A DNA stretch of 64,000 bases from WSZY01 sp964559845 (GCA_964559845.1 CAZLJF010000002.1:1-64000), one strand, 5' to 3'. Counted from the first letter of the stretch, positions 9,169 to 18,820 are shown. The notes: generated by a model not told the origin, from the letters alone. Numbers and translations are program-made.

Positions 9169-10023
9169 TCAACGACTCTTTGCCCGGACATCGACAAGGC
9201 GAATGCCGTCATTCTCAAGCGCAATGAGCCTGCGCCTGTAAAGCGCCCCGACCGCCTTCTTGAACCTGCCCTTACTGACACCGAACAGCGCCCTGATCTC
9301 TTCCGGCGAACTTCTGTCGGTCACCGTGATAAAACCACCCTCTTTTCTGAGCAGTTTCATGATCATACCGGACACCTCATCGCTCTTCTCCGATGGCAGT
9401 TGATGCAGACAGAGGTCAATTTTGCCGTCATCGCGTACCTGCTTGATAAACCCTTTGAGCCTTTCACCCCGTTTCAGTTCCCGGACCACCTCATGATAGT
9501 GCAGCAGGCCCCAGTGGGAGTTGTTAACGATCAACTTGTAGCCCAGTTCCGTCTTGTTGGCGACAAAGAGATCAACCTCCTCACCCACCTCAAAATCATC
9601 TTCGGATTCATCGTAGAGCATGTCATCCAGCCTGGCCGAAGCGACAATACGATCACTGGCTTCATCGACATAGACACCGACCACATAACGCTTGCCCTCT
9701 TCCATTTTCGGCTTCTGTTCTGCAAAAGGTACAAGCAGATCTTTTGGCAGTCCCCAATCGAGAAAGGCGCCGTTACGCGTTACGGCAACCACTTTCAAGC
9801 AGGCGAACTCACCCACCATCGCATACGGCCTCTCGGTAGTGGCAATAATACGGTCTTCAGAGTCGTGATAGATGAACACTTCAATCTCATCACCGACCAC
9901 AGCGTTGCGCGGCACATAACGGATGGGAAGCAGGATTTCGCCCAATGCGCCGCCATCAAGGTAGAGACCGAAATTGACCTCCTTAATCACCTTCAGCCTG
10001 TTCGGTCTGCCCAGTTCAATCAT
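9169..10023 (-). CDS. cvfB: CvfB-family S1-like RNA-binding protein
   Basis: A 284-residue protein of the CvfB/YitL family: three S1-like beta barrels followed by a winged-helix end. The first barrel starts at LGRPNRLKVIKEVNFGLYL, the second has LKVVAVTRNGAFLDWGLPKDLLVP, the third LKGFIKQVRDDGKIDL. The C-terminal winged helix includes EEIRALFGVSKGRFKKAVG. In Staphylococcus the homologue affects virulence gene expression by binding RNA; the role in proteobacteria is poorly known. It stands alone, 150 bases from rmuC. Family assignment is firm, function less so. Confidence 0.85.
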   Translation of the reverse strand: MIELGRPNRLKVIKEVNFGLYLDGGALGEILLPIRYVPRNAVVGDEIEVFIYHDSEDRIIATTERPYAMVGEFACLKVVAVTRNGAFLDWGLPKDLLVPFAEQKPKMEEGKRYVVGVYVDEASDRIVASARLDDMLYDESEDDFEVGEEVDLFVANKTELGYKLIVNNSHWGLLHYHEVVRELKRGERLKGFIKQVRDDGKIDLCLHQLPSEKSDEVSGMIMKLLRKEGGFITVTDRSSPEEIRALFGVSKGRFKKAVGALYRRRLIALENDGIRLVDVRAKSR

Positions 10024-10175
10024 CGAAAAATCCAGCCATCAGAAAACCTCGCAGGCAGCCAATCCTGCATCCATCTTGCAAAGCTTGATATAACTAATTC
10101 AGATATGCTATGAAACTGCATCAACACCTGCAAACTGAACTTGAAAGGGTTGGTATGGTCAATGCCTGTCGTTGG

Positions 10176-11615
10176 CTATAAAGTAGTGGAACCATCCAAT
10201 TGATCAGAAACAGCTGCAGACTCCGTCAGATGTTTTGGAAGCTCTTTTTGCGTTTTACCTGCCAATTGCCCTAGCTGGTCAATCTGTTTAATCACATTGC
10301 CCCGGCCGGACCTGATGCGGTTGTGCGCCGTATCATATGACTCCTGTGCCTGCCTCAATCGCCGCCCGATATCCTCAAATGCCGTGACAAAGTCCACCAT
10401 CTTGTCGTGTAGCTTGCTGGCGCGATCAATCAGTTTGACCACGTTTTCACTTTGGCGTTCATAGCGCCAGAGTTGTTCGATCAGTTTCAACGTTGCATAG
10501 AGTGTGGAAGGAGTGACCACGGCCACCCGCTGTTCAAAGGCGGATTCGAATATGGTCGAATCCGCCTCAATCGCCATCAGATATGCCCCCTCGATCGGCA
10601 CAAACATCAATACATAGTCGGGGGAGTTCACATTGGGCAGATGATCATACCTCTTCCCTGACAACGCCTGGATATGGGTTTTCAGGCTTCTCAGGTGGGA
10701 AGAGAGCGCGGTTTTACGCTCGGCATCATCGCTGGCAGAAACAGCACGCTCATAATCGGTAAGTGAAACCTTGGAATCGATGATCACCTGCTTGTCACCC
10801 GGCATGTAGATCACCACATCCGGGCGCAGGCGCCTGCCCTCTTCACTGGTAAACGATTGCTCACGGGCAAACTCATGACCTTCGCGCAGGCCGGAGGTCT
10901 CCAGAATCCGCTCAAGGATCATCTCACCCCAGTTGCCCTGCGCCTTACTCTCGCCCTTTAATGCCTGCGTCAGACCAAGGGCATCCTCGGACATTTGACG
11001 GTTCAGCCTCTCCAGCTGTGCCAGATGTTCACGCAGACTGGCGCGATCCCTGGCATCATTCAGGTGTACTTCATCGACCCGTTTGCGAAAATCCCCAAGC
11101 TGCTCACGCATCGGTTTTAATATTTCATCAAGGCTATTCCGATTCTGTTCGGAGAGGGCCTTACCCTTCTCCTCAAATATCTGATTGGCGAGCAGTTTAA
11201 ATTCATTCCCAAGTTTCTCTTTAGCCTCTTCAAGCAGTGCCAACTTCTCGCTCGCAGCCTTGCGCTCCTCACTCAGCCGTGTTTCAAGTTCGGTGATATT
11301 GGATCGATAGTCAGAGAGTTCACGATTCAGAGCATCAACAGTGGCATCTCTGGCTGCCAACTTCTGTTCAATCTCGGAGAGTTGTTTTTCGGCGTACTGA
11401 ACCCGCTCATTCAGCGATGCATTGGCCACCATCTGAGTGGTAAGATCCTGCATCTGGGTGTCAATCAGTCGTTTCTGCGCCTCGATATTCTCTTCCAGTT
11501 CAGCAATAGCCTGGCTTTGATTGCGATAGGCAAGAAACCAGCCAACCAGAAGGAGCCCAATGACTACCAGCAGCCCAATGGCTACCGGTTCACTCAGAAC
11601 GCCCCAATTGATCAA
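10176..11615 (-). CDS. rmuC: DNA recombination protein RmuC
   Basis: A 479-residue protein. An N-terminal membrane anchor (about 10-30, VAIGLLVVIGLLLVGWFLAY) is followed by a long coiled coil (about 35-170). Then comes the RmuC domain with the marks GNWGEMILERILETSGLREG, RPDVVIYMP and VIIDSKVSL, a nuclease-like fold. RmuC limits inversions at short inverted repeats in E. coli, so it is notable next to a repeat-rich spacer. The start is a TTG at 11615 with AAGGG upstream, overlapping the alaS stop in a TTGA junction. No ATG occurs near the N-terminus, and the anchor needs this start. Confidence 0.9.
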   Translation of the reverse strand: MINWGVLSEPVAIGLLVVIGLLLVGWFLAYRNQSQAIAELEENIEAQKRLIDTQMQDLTTQMVANASLNERVQYAEKQLSEIEQKLAARDATVDALNRELSDYRSNITELETRLSEERKAASEKLALLEEAKEKLGNEFKLLANQIFEEKGKALSEQNRNSLDEILKPMREQLGDFRKRVDEVHLNDARDRASLREHLAQLERLNRQMSEDALGLTQALKGESKAQGNWGEMILERILETSGLREGHEFAREQSFTSEEGRRLRPDVVIYMPGDKQVIIDSKVSLTDYERAVSASDDAERKTALSSHLRSLKTHIQALSGKRYDHLPNVNSPDYVLMFVPIEGAYLMAIEADSTIFESAFEQRVAVVTPSTLYATLKLIEQLWRYERQSENVVKLIDRASKLHDKMVDFVTAFEDIGRRLRQAQESYDTAHNRIRSGRGNVIKQIDQLGQLAGKTQKELPKHLTESAAVSDQLDGSTTL

Positions 11616-14233
11616 GCGTGCCCTTTCAGAAGCCCTGAAACAGATGCCAGTGCTTCTTTCAACTTCGTAGGCTCTGTGCCACCGGCCATGGCCATATCAG
11701 CCTTACCACCACCTTTACCGCCACAAATGGAGGCAGTTTCGCGCACGATGTTACCGGCATGGTATTTTTCGGTTAAATCTTTGGTCACACCTGCAACCAA
11801 TTGCACTTTCTCGCCTTTGACTTGACCAAAGACAATTACACCCGATTTAAGCTTGGATTTGGCTTTATCCATAAAGTCACGCATATCGGCGACATCTTTG
11901 ACTTCGGCAGTGAGCAGTTTGATGCCATTTACATCCTGGGCTGTGCCAATCAGTTCATCCAACATGCCCGTTGCGGCCTTGGCTTTGAGCGATTGTAACT
12001 CTTTTTCAGCCTCTTTGAGTTTAGATTGTAAGGAAGTGACTGTATCCACCACTTCACCCGGGCGCACTTTCATTGCGCCTGCCACAGCATTTAACATGTT
12101 CGCATCATCTACAAAGCTCTGGTATGCCGCTTTGCCCGTTAATGCTTCAATGCGACGAACCCCTGCAGCAATACCCGCTTCGGAAACGATACGGAACAGA
12201 CCAATATCACCTGTGCGGCTTACGTGTGTGCCACCACACAGCTCGGTAGAGAAGCCGGCCGAGACCACACGCACTTCGTCGCCATACTTCTCGCCAAACA
12301 GCGCCATCGCACCGGAGGCAATCGCCTCGTCCTGTGTCATCAGCCTGGTTTCAACAGCATCATTGGCCCGGATGGCCGCATTTACCTTCGCCTCAATCTC
12401 CGCCTTCTCTTCCGCGCTCACCGGCTGGTGATGGGAGAAATCAAAACGCAGACGTTCCGGCGTCACCAGAGAACCTGCCTGCTTCACATGATCACCCAGC
12501 ACATCACGCAGCACAGCATGCATCAGATGGGTGGCGGTATGGTTGCAACGGATTGCATCACGGCGAGGCCCTTCCACTTCAAAGTAGGCCGTGGCACCAC
12601 TGGTCACAGAGCCTCTTCTAACCTTGCCGACATGAACAAAGAGATCAGAGAGCAGCTTTTTGGTATCGGTAACTGTGAAAACCGCACCTTCAACTGTAAT
12701 ACTGCCGGTATCGCCCACCTGACCACCGGACTCGCCATAAAACGGCGTCTGGTTGGCAAGCAGCCATCCCTCTTCGCCCTCGCACAGGGTTTCAACAGCT
12801 TTATCGCCCTGAATCAGGCCGGTAATCACACCTTCCGCAGAAAGTGTGGAGTAACCGAGAAACTCGGTCGGGCCATGTTTTTCACGCAGTTCATACAGCG
12901 CTTTCGGAATAGCAGACTCACCGCTTCCGCCCCATGCGGCACGCGCACGCTGACGCTGCTCCTCCATACAGGTTTCGAAGCCTTCCATATCCAGCCCGAC
13001 ATTGCGGTTTCTTAAGATATCCGCCGTCAGGTCGGTCGGGAACCCGTAAGTATCATAGAGCGTAAAGAGGGTTTTACCTGGAATCGTACCGCCAGCGCCT
13101 GCCTCATCGACAGCCTGCTCCACCAGTTTCAAACCTTTGTCCAGTGTCTTGATAAAACGCTCTTCCTCGATACGGATCACCTGCTCAATGTTGGATTGAG
13201 CTTCAGCAAGCTCGACGAAGTGTCCACCCATCTCGCGTACCAGTGCATCCACCAGTTTATAGATAAATGCCTCGGTCATGCCCAGCAAACGGCCATGACG
13301 GCAGGCACGGCGCAGAATACGGCGCAGCACAAAGCCGCGCCCCTCATTGGACGGCAATACGCCATCGGCCATCAGGAAAGAGACCGAACGCAGATGATCG
13401 GCCAGTACACGCAGGGATACATCCTGCTCACTGTTTTCGCCGAACTTCACGCCGGTAACATCACAGGCGGCGGCGATCAGGTTTTTAAAGAGATCGGTGC
13501 TGTAGTTGTCATGCGTGCCCTGCATGACGGCCGCCATACGCTCCAGCCCCATGCCGGTATCAACAGATGGCTTCGGCAGCGGATTCAGCACTCCCTCTTC
13601 ATCGCGGTCATACTGCATGAAGACCAGGTTCCAGATCTCGACAAAGCGATCTCCATCCTCTTCCGGTGTACCCGGAGGACCGCCCGGAATATCTTCACCA
13701 TGATCAAAAAAGATTTCAGAGCAGGGGCCGCAGGGGCCGGTATCACCCATCGACCAGAAATTGTCCTTTGCTCCGATGCGTGCAATGCGATCGATTGAAA
13801 CACCAATATCCTTCGCCCAGACATCATAGGCCTCATCATCCTCTTCAAAAACAGTGACAAACAGGCGCGCTGGATCAAGCTTCATCTCAACCGTCAGAAA
13901 CTCCCATGCATAGGCAATCGCCTCTCTCTTGAAATAGTCGCCAAAGGAGAAGTTGCCCAACATCTCAAAGAAGGTGTGATGACGGGCTGTATGGCCGACA
14001 TTCTCCAGATCGTTGTGCTTGCCACCGGCACGAACGCACTTCTGACTGCTTGCGGCTGTGACATAGGGGCGGGTCTCATTGCCGAGAAAGAGGTGCTTGA
14101 ACTGCACCATGCCGGCATTGGTGAACATCAGGGTTGGGTCGCCATGCGGCACCAGCGAACTTGAGGCAACCACCTCATGCCCTTTGCCTGCAAAGTAATC
14201 GAGAAACTTTTTACGAATCTCAGATGTTTTCAT
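11612..14233 (-). CDS. alaS: Alanyl-tRNA synthetase
   Basis: An 873-residue enzyme that charges tRNA-Ala and edits mischarged Ser and Gly; E. coli AlaS has 876 residues. Visible features are the class II core start SEIRKKFLDYF, GNFSFGDYFKREAI, the editing-site zinc residues in HTATHLMH and CGGTHV, and the C-terminal glycine-rich GGKGGGKADMA. The frame runs 17 codons further upstream, but MKTSEIRKKF at 14233 is the family start with a GGGG-containing site before it. It is translationally coupled to rmuC downstream. The leader contains a copy of the hairpin repeat family (14278-14377). Confidence 0.97.
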   Translation of the reverse strand: MKTSEIRKKFLDYFAGKGHEVVASSSLVPHGDPTLMFTNAGMVQFKHLFLGNETRPYVTAASSQKCVRAGGKHNDLENVGHTARHHTFFEMLGNFSFGDYFKREAIAYAWEFLTVEMKLDPARLFVTVFEEDDEAYDVWAKDIGVSIDRIARIGAKDNFWSMGDTGPCGPCSEIFFDHGEDIPGGPPGTPEEDGDRFVEIWNLVFMQYDRDEEGVLNPLPKPSVDTGMGLERMAAVMQGTHDNYSTDLFKNLIAAACDVTGVKFGENSEQDVSLRVLADHLRSVSFLMADGVLPSNEGRGFVLRRILRRACRHGRLLGMTEAFIYKLVDALVREMGGHFVELAEAQSNIEQVIRIEEERFIKTLDKGLKLVEQAVDEAGAGGTIPGKTLFTLYDTYGFPTDLTADILRNRNVGLDMEGFETCMEEQRQRARAAWGGSGESAIPKALYELREKHGPTEFLGYSTLSAEGVITGLIQGDKAVETLCEGEEGWLLANQTPFYGESGGQVGDTGSITVEGAVFTVTDTKKLLSDLFVHVGKVRRGSVTSGATAYFEVEGPRRDAIRCNHTATHLMHAVLRDVLGDHVKQAGSLVTPERLRFDFSHHQPVSAEEKAEIEAKVNAAIRANDAVETRLMTQDEAIASGAMALFGEKYGDEVRVVSAGFSTELCGGTHVSRTGDIGLFRIVSEAGIAAGVRRIEALTGKAAYQSFVDDANMLNAVAGAMKVRPGEVVDTVTSLQSKLKEAEKELQSLKAKAATGMLDELIGTAQDVNGIKLLTAEVKDVADMRDFMDKAKSKLKSGVIVFGQVKGEKVQLVAGVTKDLTEKYHAGNIVRETASICGGKGGGKADMAMAGGTEPTKLKEALASVSGLLKGHA

Positions 14234-14277
14234 TATCAAACCCCAATCAACACTCCGTATTCGCACACATGGAGGTG

Positions 14278-14377
14278 CGCGCAAATCATGGGCTGATCTT
14301 CAGGCCATGATTTGTGAGGAAAGTAAAAATGACACTTTTCGCTTTCCGTTCAAGTAAAAAGGCAGGATGCTCTTTTT
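14278..14377. repeat. Copy A of the dispersed double-hairpin repeat (alaS leader)
   Basis: The element begins with a near-perfect 15+15 dyad around a TCT loop (14282-14314; left arm CAAATCATGGGCTGA, one mismatch). A second hairpin follows between GGAAAG (14318-14323) and CTTTCC (14342-14347). A third part has AAAAAGGCAGGATG and a T-rich end (14357-14377). The second and third parts line up with copy B at 32326-32426, and the second part with copy C at 29237-29271. It fills the spacer between recX and alaS. Confidence 0.7.
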
Positions 14378-14834
14378 ATATATCTTCGTTTAACACCTGC
14401 AGAATCGTAGCAGCATCGTAACCCTTGTTCCGCAAAAAACGGGCATGACGCTGCCACACCCGTTCATCATTTCGTCGCAATCGCTGCGGATCACGACTAT
14501 GCAACAGTTCTCTGCAGGCCTGCAGGGCATCAAACGAAGCCTCTGCATCATCAACAGCTGCCTGCAAAGCCTGCTCATCCACCCCCTTCTGCCGCGCCCT
14601 GGCGGCAGCCATCCAGAGCGCCTCACCTTTTTGCATCCTGAAACGCAAAAATGCCTCGGCATAACGGGAATCGCTGAGATAACCGTAACCCTTCAGTTCC
14701 TCGACGGCAGCATCGATGGCAATCTCATCAAAACCGCGGACCTCCAGCTTCTGCCTGATATCCGCTTCACAATGTTCACGCCGGGTCAGCATACGCAGCG
14801 CTGCCGAATAGGCAGCCTTCACGTCAGGATTCAC
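14376..14834 (-). CDS. recX: Regulatory protein RecX
   Basis: A 152-residue RecX, the helical-repeat inhibitor that caps RecA filaments. Family signatures are LRMLTRREHCEADIRQKL, YLSDSRYAEAFLRFR and the C-terminal RFLRNKGYDAATILQVL. It starts with GTG at 14834, preceded by GCGGGG, and lies 35 bases after recA on the same strand, the usual recA-recX arrangement. Its stop touches the end of repeat copy A, so the repeat forms the 3' end of this message. Confidence 0.92.
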   Translation of the reverse strand: MNPDVKAAYSAALRMLTRREHCEADIRQKLEVRGFDEIAIDAAVEELKGYGYLSDSRYAEAFLRFRMQKGEALWMAAARARQKGVDEQALQAAVDDAEASFDALQACRELLHSRDPQRLRRNDERVWQRHARFLRNKGYDAATILQVLNEDI

Positions 14835-14869
14835 AACCCCGCACCCTTCAACGAATGATCCTGAGCGCT

Positions 14870-15877
14870 TTACTCAGCGACGGCTTCCTTGTCACCAATA
14901 CCCAGTTCAGCACGTACCTTGGCCTCGATATCGGCCCGCATATCCGGATTCTCTTTCAGGAACATGATCGCATTATCACGCCCCTGCCCGATACGCTCGG
15001 TGCCAACGGCATACCATGCGCCGCTCTTCTTCACATAGCCAAAATTTACACCCATATCGAGCACTTCGCCGACACGGGAGACGCCCTCACCGTACATAAT
15101 GGAGAAGTTCGCCAGCTTGAACGGCGGCGCCATCTTGTTCTTCACGATCTTCACCTTGGTCTCGTTACCAAGAATCTCGTCACCCTTCTTGATCGCGCCG
15201 GTACGGCGAATATCAAGACGGACCGAGGCGTAGAATTTAAGCGCGTTACCACCGGTTGTGGTTTCGGGATTGCCGAACATAACGCCGATCTTCATGCGAA
15301 TCTGGTTGATGAAGATGACCATCGTCTTGGAACGGGAAATAGAGGAGGTCAGTTTGCGCAGTGCCTGACTCATCAGGCGTGCCTGCAGCCCCATATGCGA
15401 ATCTCCCATATCGCCTTCAAGCTCCGCCCGTGGCGTCAGGGCAGCTACCGAGTCCACCACAATAATATCCAGCGCCCCGGAACGGGTCAGCATATCGACC
15501 ACCTCCAGTGCCTGTTCGCCTGAATCCGGTTGCGACACCAGCAGGTCATCAACATTCACGCCCAGCTTTTTGGCATAGGCCGGGTCCAGCGCGTGTTCGG
15601 CGTCAACAAAGGCTGCCGTACCTCCCGCTTTTTGCGCCTCGGCCACTGCATGCAGTGCCAGCGTGGTTTTGCCAGAGGATTCCGGGCCGTAGATCTCAAT
15701 CACACGGCCGCGTGGATAACCACCGATTCCAAGCGCCGCATCCAGCGCCAGCGAACCGGATGAGATAACATCCACATCCACCTTGGCCTGCTCGCCCATC
15801 CTCATGATTGTGCCCTTGCCGAACTGTCGTTCGATCTGACTTAGTGCGGTATCCAGTGCTTTTGCTTTATCGGACAT
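14870..15877 (-). CDS. recA: Recombinase RecA
   Basis: A 335-residue RecA, complete and of usual length. Walker A is GPESSGKTT (from residue 64) and Walker B is IIVVDSVAAL. The L1 and L2 DNA-binding loops (EGDMGDSHMGLQARLMSQAL and FGNPETTTGGNALKFY) are present. It catalyses strand exchange and LexA self-cleavage. The spacer to thpR is only 27 bases and contains no recognisable LexA box or strong promoter. Either transcription enters from upstream or an SOS operator lies inside a neighbouring gene. Confidence 0.98.
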   Translation of the reverse strand: MSDKAKALDTALSQIERQFGKGTIMRMGEQAKVDVDVISSGSLALDAALGIGGYPRGRVIEIYGPESSGKTTLALHAVAEAQKAGGTAAFVDAEHALDPAYAKKLGVNVDDLLVSQPDSGEQALEVVDMLTRSGALDIIVVDSVAALTPRAELEGDMGDSHMGLQARLMSQALRKLTSSISRSKTMVIFINQIRMKIGVMFGNPETTTGGNALKFYASVRLDIRRTGAIKKGDEILGNETKVKIVKNKMAPPFKLANFSIMYGEGVSRVGEVLDMGVNFGYVKKSGAWYAVGTERIGQGRDNAIMFLKENPDMRADIEAKVRAELGIGDKEAVAE

Positions 15878-15904
15878 CTCTTATCCTCTCAATTCACTCA
15901 AGTG

Positions 15905-16477
15905 TCACCCCAGCCCGAAAACTTCCAGCTTACGGTATCTTGCACCGTCCGGGTGCAGTGTTGACTGGTAAAGTCCAAGACTCTCGGCCACCCACTGCAA
16001 CTCGGGAAAAGGCGTCATTCCCGCAAGCATCTCAGCATCAATGGGTGCCGGAAACTCATTGGCTCTGGCCAGAGTGATATGCCCCTTAAACGGAGTCTCC
16101 CTGGCTGAACGCTTGCGAACGGTAGCACGACCAGCCCGCCTGCAACAACGGGCCATTTCTTTCAATGCTCCGGAACCATCAGGATCATCAACGCCGGCCC
16201 AGAGAACACGTGGCCGCATGAACCTCGGAAATGCGCCAAACTCTGTTGTTTTAAGCTGAATCGGACGAGCTTCATCAGCACACACCATCAACTCTTCGGC
16301 AAGATCATCAGCTTCATCACCCTCAACATCGCCATAAAAAGCGAGTGTCAGGTGCCAGTTTCTGGTCGGCACATCCCGCCAGTCACCGGGATGGAGATGT
16401 GTGGCCGCCTCCTGCCACCAGGCATTCAGCTCCTCTGTAATGGCATAGGGAGTCTCCAATGCTGCAAAAAGTCGCAT
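15905..16477 (-). CDS. thpR: RNA 2',3'-cyclic phosphodiesterase
   Basis: A 190-residue member of the 2H phosphoesterase family (LigT/ThpR), which opens 2',3'-cyclic phosphates on RNA and can ligate tRNA halves in vitro. The two catalytic HxTx motifs are HLTL (after PTRNW) and HITL (after FKG), with the expected spacing. The start ATG at 16477 shares its last base with the rlmE stop (TGATG), so the two are translationally coupled. It lies directly upstream of recA in the same direction. Confidence 0.9.
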   Translation of the reverse strand: MRLFAALETPYAITEELNAWWQEAATHLHPGDWRDVPTRNWHLTLAFYGDVEGDEADDLAEELMVCADEARPIQLKTTEFGAFPRFMRPRVLWAGVDDPDGSGALKEMARCCRRAGRATVRKRSARETPFKGHITLARANEFPAPIDAEMLAGMTPFPELQWVAESLGLYQSTLHPDGARYRKLEVFGLG

Positions 16478-17118
16478 CAGTCTTTAAATCCCCTGGCCAG
16501 CAGAAAAAACTCGCTGGAGCTCTTGCGGCTGGCTGCCGGCTTGATATTTTTCACCCTATTAAAGGCCATCCCAAGCTCACGCCGAAACTGGTCATAGCCC
16601 TCACCCATAAATGTTTTCATCAACAGGTCGCCACCTTGGCGCAAATGCTCTCTGGCAAAATGCAGCGTCATCTCATTCAGAGCGATCATGCGCATCTGAT
16701 CGATCAACTTGTTGCCGCTCATCTCCGGTGCCATATCGGAAACCACCAGATCAATTTTACGGCCAGCGAGTGCCTCATGCAGCGCCTGCTGTCCTTCCGG
16801 TGAATCAAAATCAGCCCGGATCAGTCTCACCCCCTCAATCGGGTTAAGCGGCAGCAGATCAATGCCGATTACCAAACCACCCGGACCAAGCCGACTGGCA
16901 ATCTCCTCGCTCCATGAGCCGGGAGCGCAGCCCAGATCAACCACCACGCTGTTTTTGCGGATTTCCAGAGCATGCTCCTCAAGAATTTCGATCAGCTTGA
17001 ACACCGCACGGGAGCGCTTGCCCTCGCGCTGCGCCCGTTTCACATGCGCATCACCCACGTGGCGCTGAAACCATGCTGATGTCTTGCGATCTTTTTTGCT
17101 CTTGGACTGTTTTGCCAT
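16477..17118 (-). CDS. rlmE: 23S rRNA (uridine-2'-O-)-methyltransferase RlmE (FtsJ family)
   Basis: A 213-residue SAM-dependent methyltransferase that modifies U2552 of 23S rRNA in the A loop in E. coli. Seen: basic start KQSKSKKDRKTSAWFQRHV, RSRAVFKLIEI, SAM loop VVDLGCAPGSWSEE, DLVVSDMAPEMSG and LLMKTFMGEG, giving the K-D-K catalytic set. ATG 17118 fits the family start; the open frame extends 15 codons further without support. It begins two bases after the ABC permease stop and overlaps thpR by one base, so it is mid-operon. Confidence 0.93.
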   Translation of the reverse strand: MAKQSKSKKDRKTSAWFQRHVGDAHVKRAQREGKRSRAVFKLIEILEEHALEIRKNSVVVDLGCAPGSWSEEIASRLGPGGLVIGIDLLPLNPIEGVRLIRADFDSPEGQQALHEALAGRKIDLVVSDMAPEMSGNKLIDQMRMIALNEMTLHFAREHLRQGGDLLMKTFMGEGYDQFRRELGMAFNRVKNIKPAASRKSSSEFFLLARGFKD

Positions 17119-17120
17119 AT

Positions 17121-17882
17121 CTATTCCTTCAGCTTCCAGCCGATATACCACAACCGCCAACATAACAGGACAACCATCAGTGCAAAGCCTGCTACAACAC
17201 CGATGGAGAGAAACGGATCACTGTCTCCGACTCCCAGAAAGCCATAGCGAAAACCGTCAATCAGATAAAAAAATGGGTTGAACCGGCTCACCTGCTGCCA
17301 GAACGGCGGCAGTTGCCCAATAGAGTAGAATACACCGGAGAGAAAGGTGAGCGGCATAATAATAAAATTTGTCACCATCGACATATGATCGAAATTATCC
17401 GACCACATGCCGCCGATCAGGCCAAGGCCGCCCATAATCACACTGCCGCAGATGCCGTAGATAAAAAGCAGCCCCGGATGGTGCAGTGTGAGATCGACAA
17501 ATGGCAGGAGTACAAGCAGGAACACCGTTGCCACCACCGCAGCACGCAATACTGCTGCAGTCAAGAAGGCAATCACCATCTCAATGGCCGACAGCGGCGC
17601 CATCAGCAGGTAAACATGCACATTCATCACCTTACCGATAATGATAGAGCTGGAGGTGTTGGCAAACGCATTCTGCAGCATGCTCATCATCGCCAGGCCC
17701 GGAATCAGAAAGGTGAAATAGTCGATCTCCAGCCCCGGCACCTGCCGCTCTCCCATCGCATAGCGGAATACAATCAGGTAGAGAACTGCCGTCAGTGCAG
17801 GGGCGGCAATGGTCTGCATATTCACCTTCAGGAAACGGTGAGTCTCCCGCTTGAAGAGTGTCCAACTGCCTCTTGCGTTCAT
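17121..17882 (-). CDS. ABC-2 type transporter permease (YadH/NodJ-like)
   Basis: A 253-residue inner-membrane permease with six predicted membrane segments. Conserved features are the early LFKRETHRFLKV, the first loop YFTFLIPGLAMMSMLQNAF, and FLSGVFYSIGQLPPFWQQVSRFNPFFYLIDGFRYGF cut into two family blocks around PPFW. Size and order match E. coli YadH (256). It overlaps the ATPase gene by four bases (ATGA) and presumably forms a homodimeric exporter with it. The substrate is unknown. Confidence 0.85.
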   Translation of the reverse strand: MNARGSWTLFKRETHRFLKVNMQTIAAPALTAVLYLIVFRYAMGERQVPGLEIDYFTFLIPGLAMMSMLQNAFANTSSSIIIGKVMNVHVYLLMAPLSAIEMVIAFLTAAVLRAAVVATVFLLVLLPFVDLTLHHPGLLFIYGICGSVIMGGLGLIGGMWSDNFDHMSMVTNFIIMPLTFLSGVFYSIGQLPPFWQQVSRFNPFFYLIDGFRYGFLGVGDSDPFLSIGVVAGFALMVVLLCWRLWYIGWKLKE

Positions 17883-18820
17883 GATAACACCTCTTTCCGG
17901 GTCAAACGGAGAAACACATCTTCAAGATCCTCCTGACATACGCCGGCATCCTGAGGCGCACCAAAGCGTTGCAATGCTGCTTCGTAAGCCTCATGGAATG
18001 AGGAACTGTCGTGATCTGTCCGCTTCAGAGTCAAACAGAGCCGGCCCTCCTGCACCCGCGGCAAGAAGGCTGCCAATGCCTCCTCATCTTCCCCTGAAAG
18101 CCTCCAGTCGCCAGTATAACGAAGCCAGAGACAGGAGCTTGCCACACTGTGAAGCAGTTCATCCATTTTACTTGATGCAATCACCTTGCCCTGATTAATG
18201 ATCGCTACGTGGTCACAAAGCTCTTCAGCCTCTTCCAGGTAGTGGGTCGTCAGAAGAATGGTGGTGCCATTTTGATTCAGTTCGCGCATGTAATCCCACA
18301 ACCGCTTACGTAGTTCAACGTCCACGCCCGCGGTCGGTTCATCAAGGATAACCAGTCGCGGCCTGTGCACCAGCGCCTGCGCCACCAGCAGACGCCTGCG
18401 CATACCTCCGGAGAGCTGGCGCGTGTTCTTGTCGGCATGCTGTGCCAGTTCCAGGCGCTCCAGCAGCTCATTGATCCACTTCATGTCCGGTTTCTGGCCA
18501 TAAAGGCCGCAAACCATGCGCAGCACCTCTCGTGGCGTAAAAAACGGATCGAAGGCCACCTCCTGCGGCACCACGCCCATATTGCGTTTACACCAGAGGC
18601 GCTCACTGAACATATCATGGCCAAACAGATCAATGGAACCGGATGTGGGAATCACGGTATCGGCCATGATATTGATCATCGTACTCTTGCCCGCCCCGTT
18701 CGGTCCGAGCAGTGCAAAGAAACTGCCTTCGGGAATGGACAGGCTTACACCATCCAGCGCCAGCTTGTTGTTGCTGTAGCACTTGCTGAGTTCGTGAATA
18801 TGAAGAGCTTGAGCCGTCAT
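17879..18820 (-). CDS. ABC transporter ATP-binding protein (YadG/NodI-like)
   Basis: A 313-residue ATPase with Walker A GPNGAGKST, Q-loop VVPQEVAFDPFFT, signature LSGGMRRR, Walker B LVILDEPTAGVD and switch TTHYLEEAEEL. A C-terminal extension of about 90 residues after residue 225 matches the YadG/NodI type. It is the first gene of the ABC-rlmE-thpR run. A TATAAT lies 9 bases before the ATG and the erpA terminator lies just upstream, so transcription probably begins here, although no good -35 is visible. I prefer ATG 18820 to the longer frame, which would run into the terminator. Confidence 0.9.
   Translation of the reverse strand: MTAQALHIHELSKCYSNNKLALDGVSLSIPEGSFFALLGPNGAGKSTMINIMADTVIPTSGSIDLFGHDMFSERLWCKRNMGVVPQEVAFDPFFTPREVLRMVCGLYGQKPDMKWINELLERLELAQHADKNTRQLSGGMRRRLLVAQALVHRPRLVILDEPTAGVDVELRKRLWDYMRELNQNGTTILLTTHYLEEAEELCDHVAIINQGKVIASSKMDELLHSVASSCLWLRYTGDWRLSGEDEEALAAFLPRVQEGRLCLTLKRTDHDSSSFHEAYEAALQRFGAPQDAGVCQEDLEDVFLRLTRKEVLS

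Noticed and set aside
9001..10113. Long open frame on the plus strand (about 370 codons)
   Set aside because: It lies antisense to cvfB, has no family motif or ribosome site, and its composition follows from the real gene on the other strand.
14234..14377. alaS leader hairpins as a T-box or alanine riboswitch
   Set aside because: No specifier codon loop or T-box consensus is present; the hairpins match repeat copies before unrelated genes, so they are not alaS-specific.
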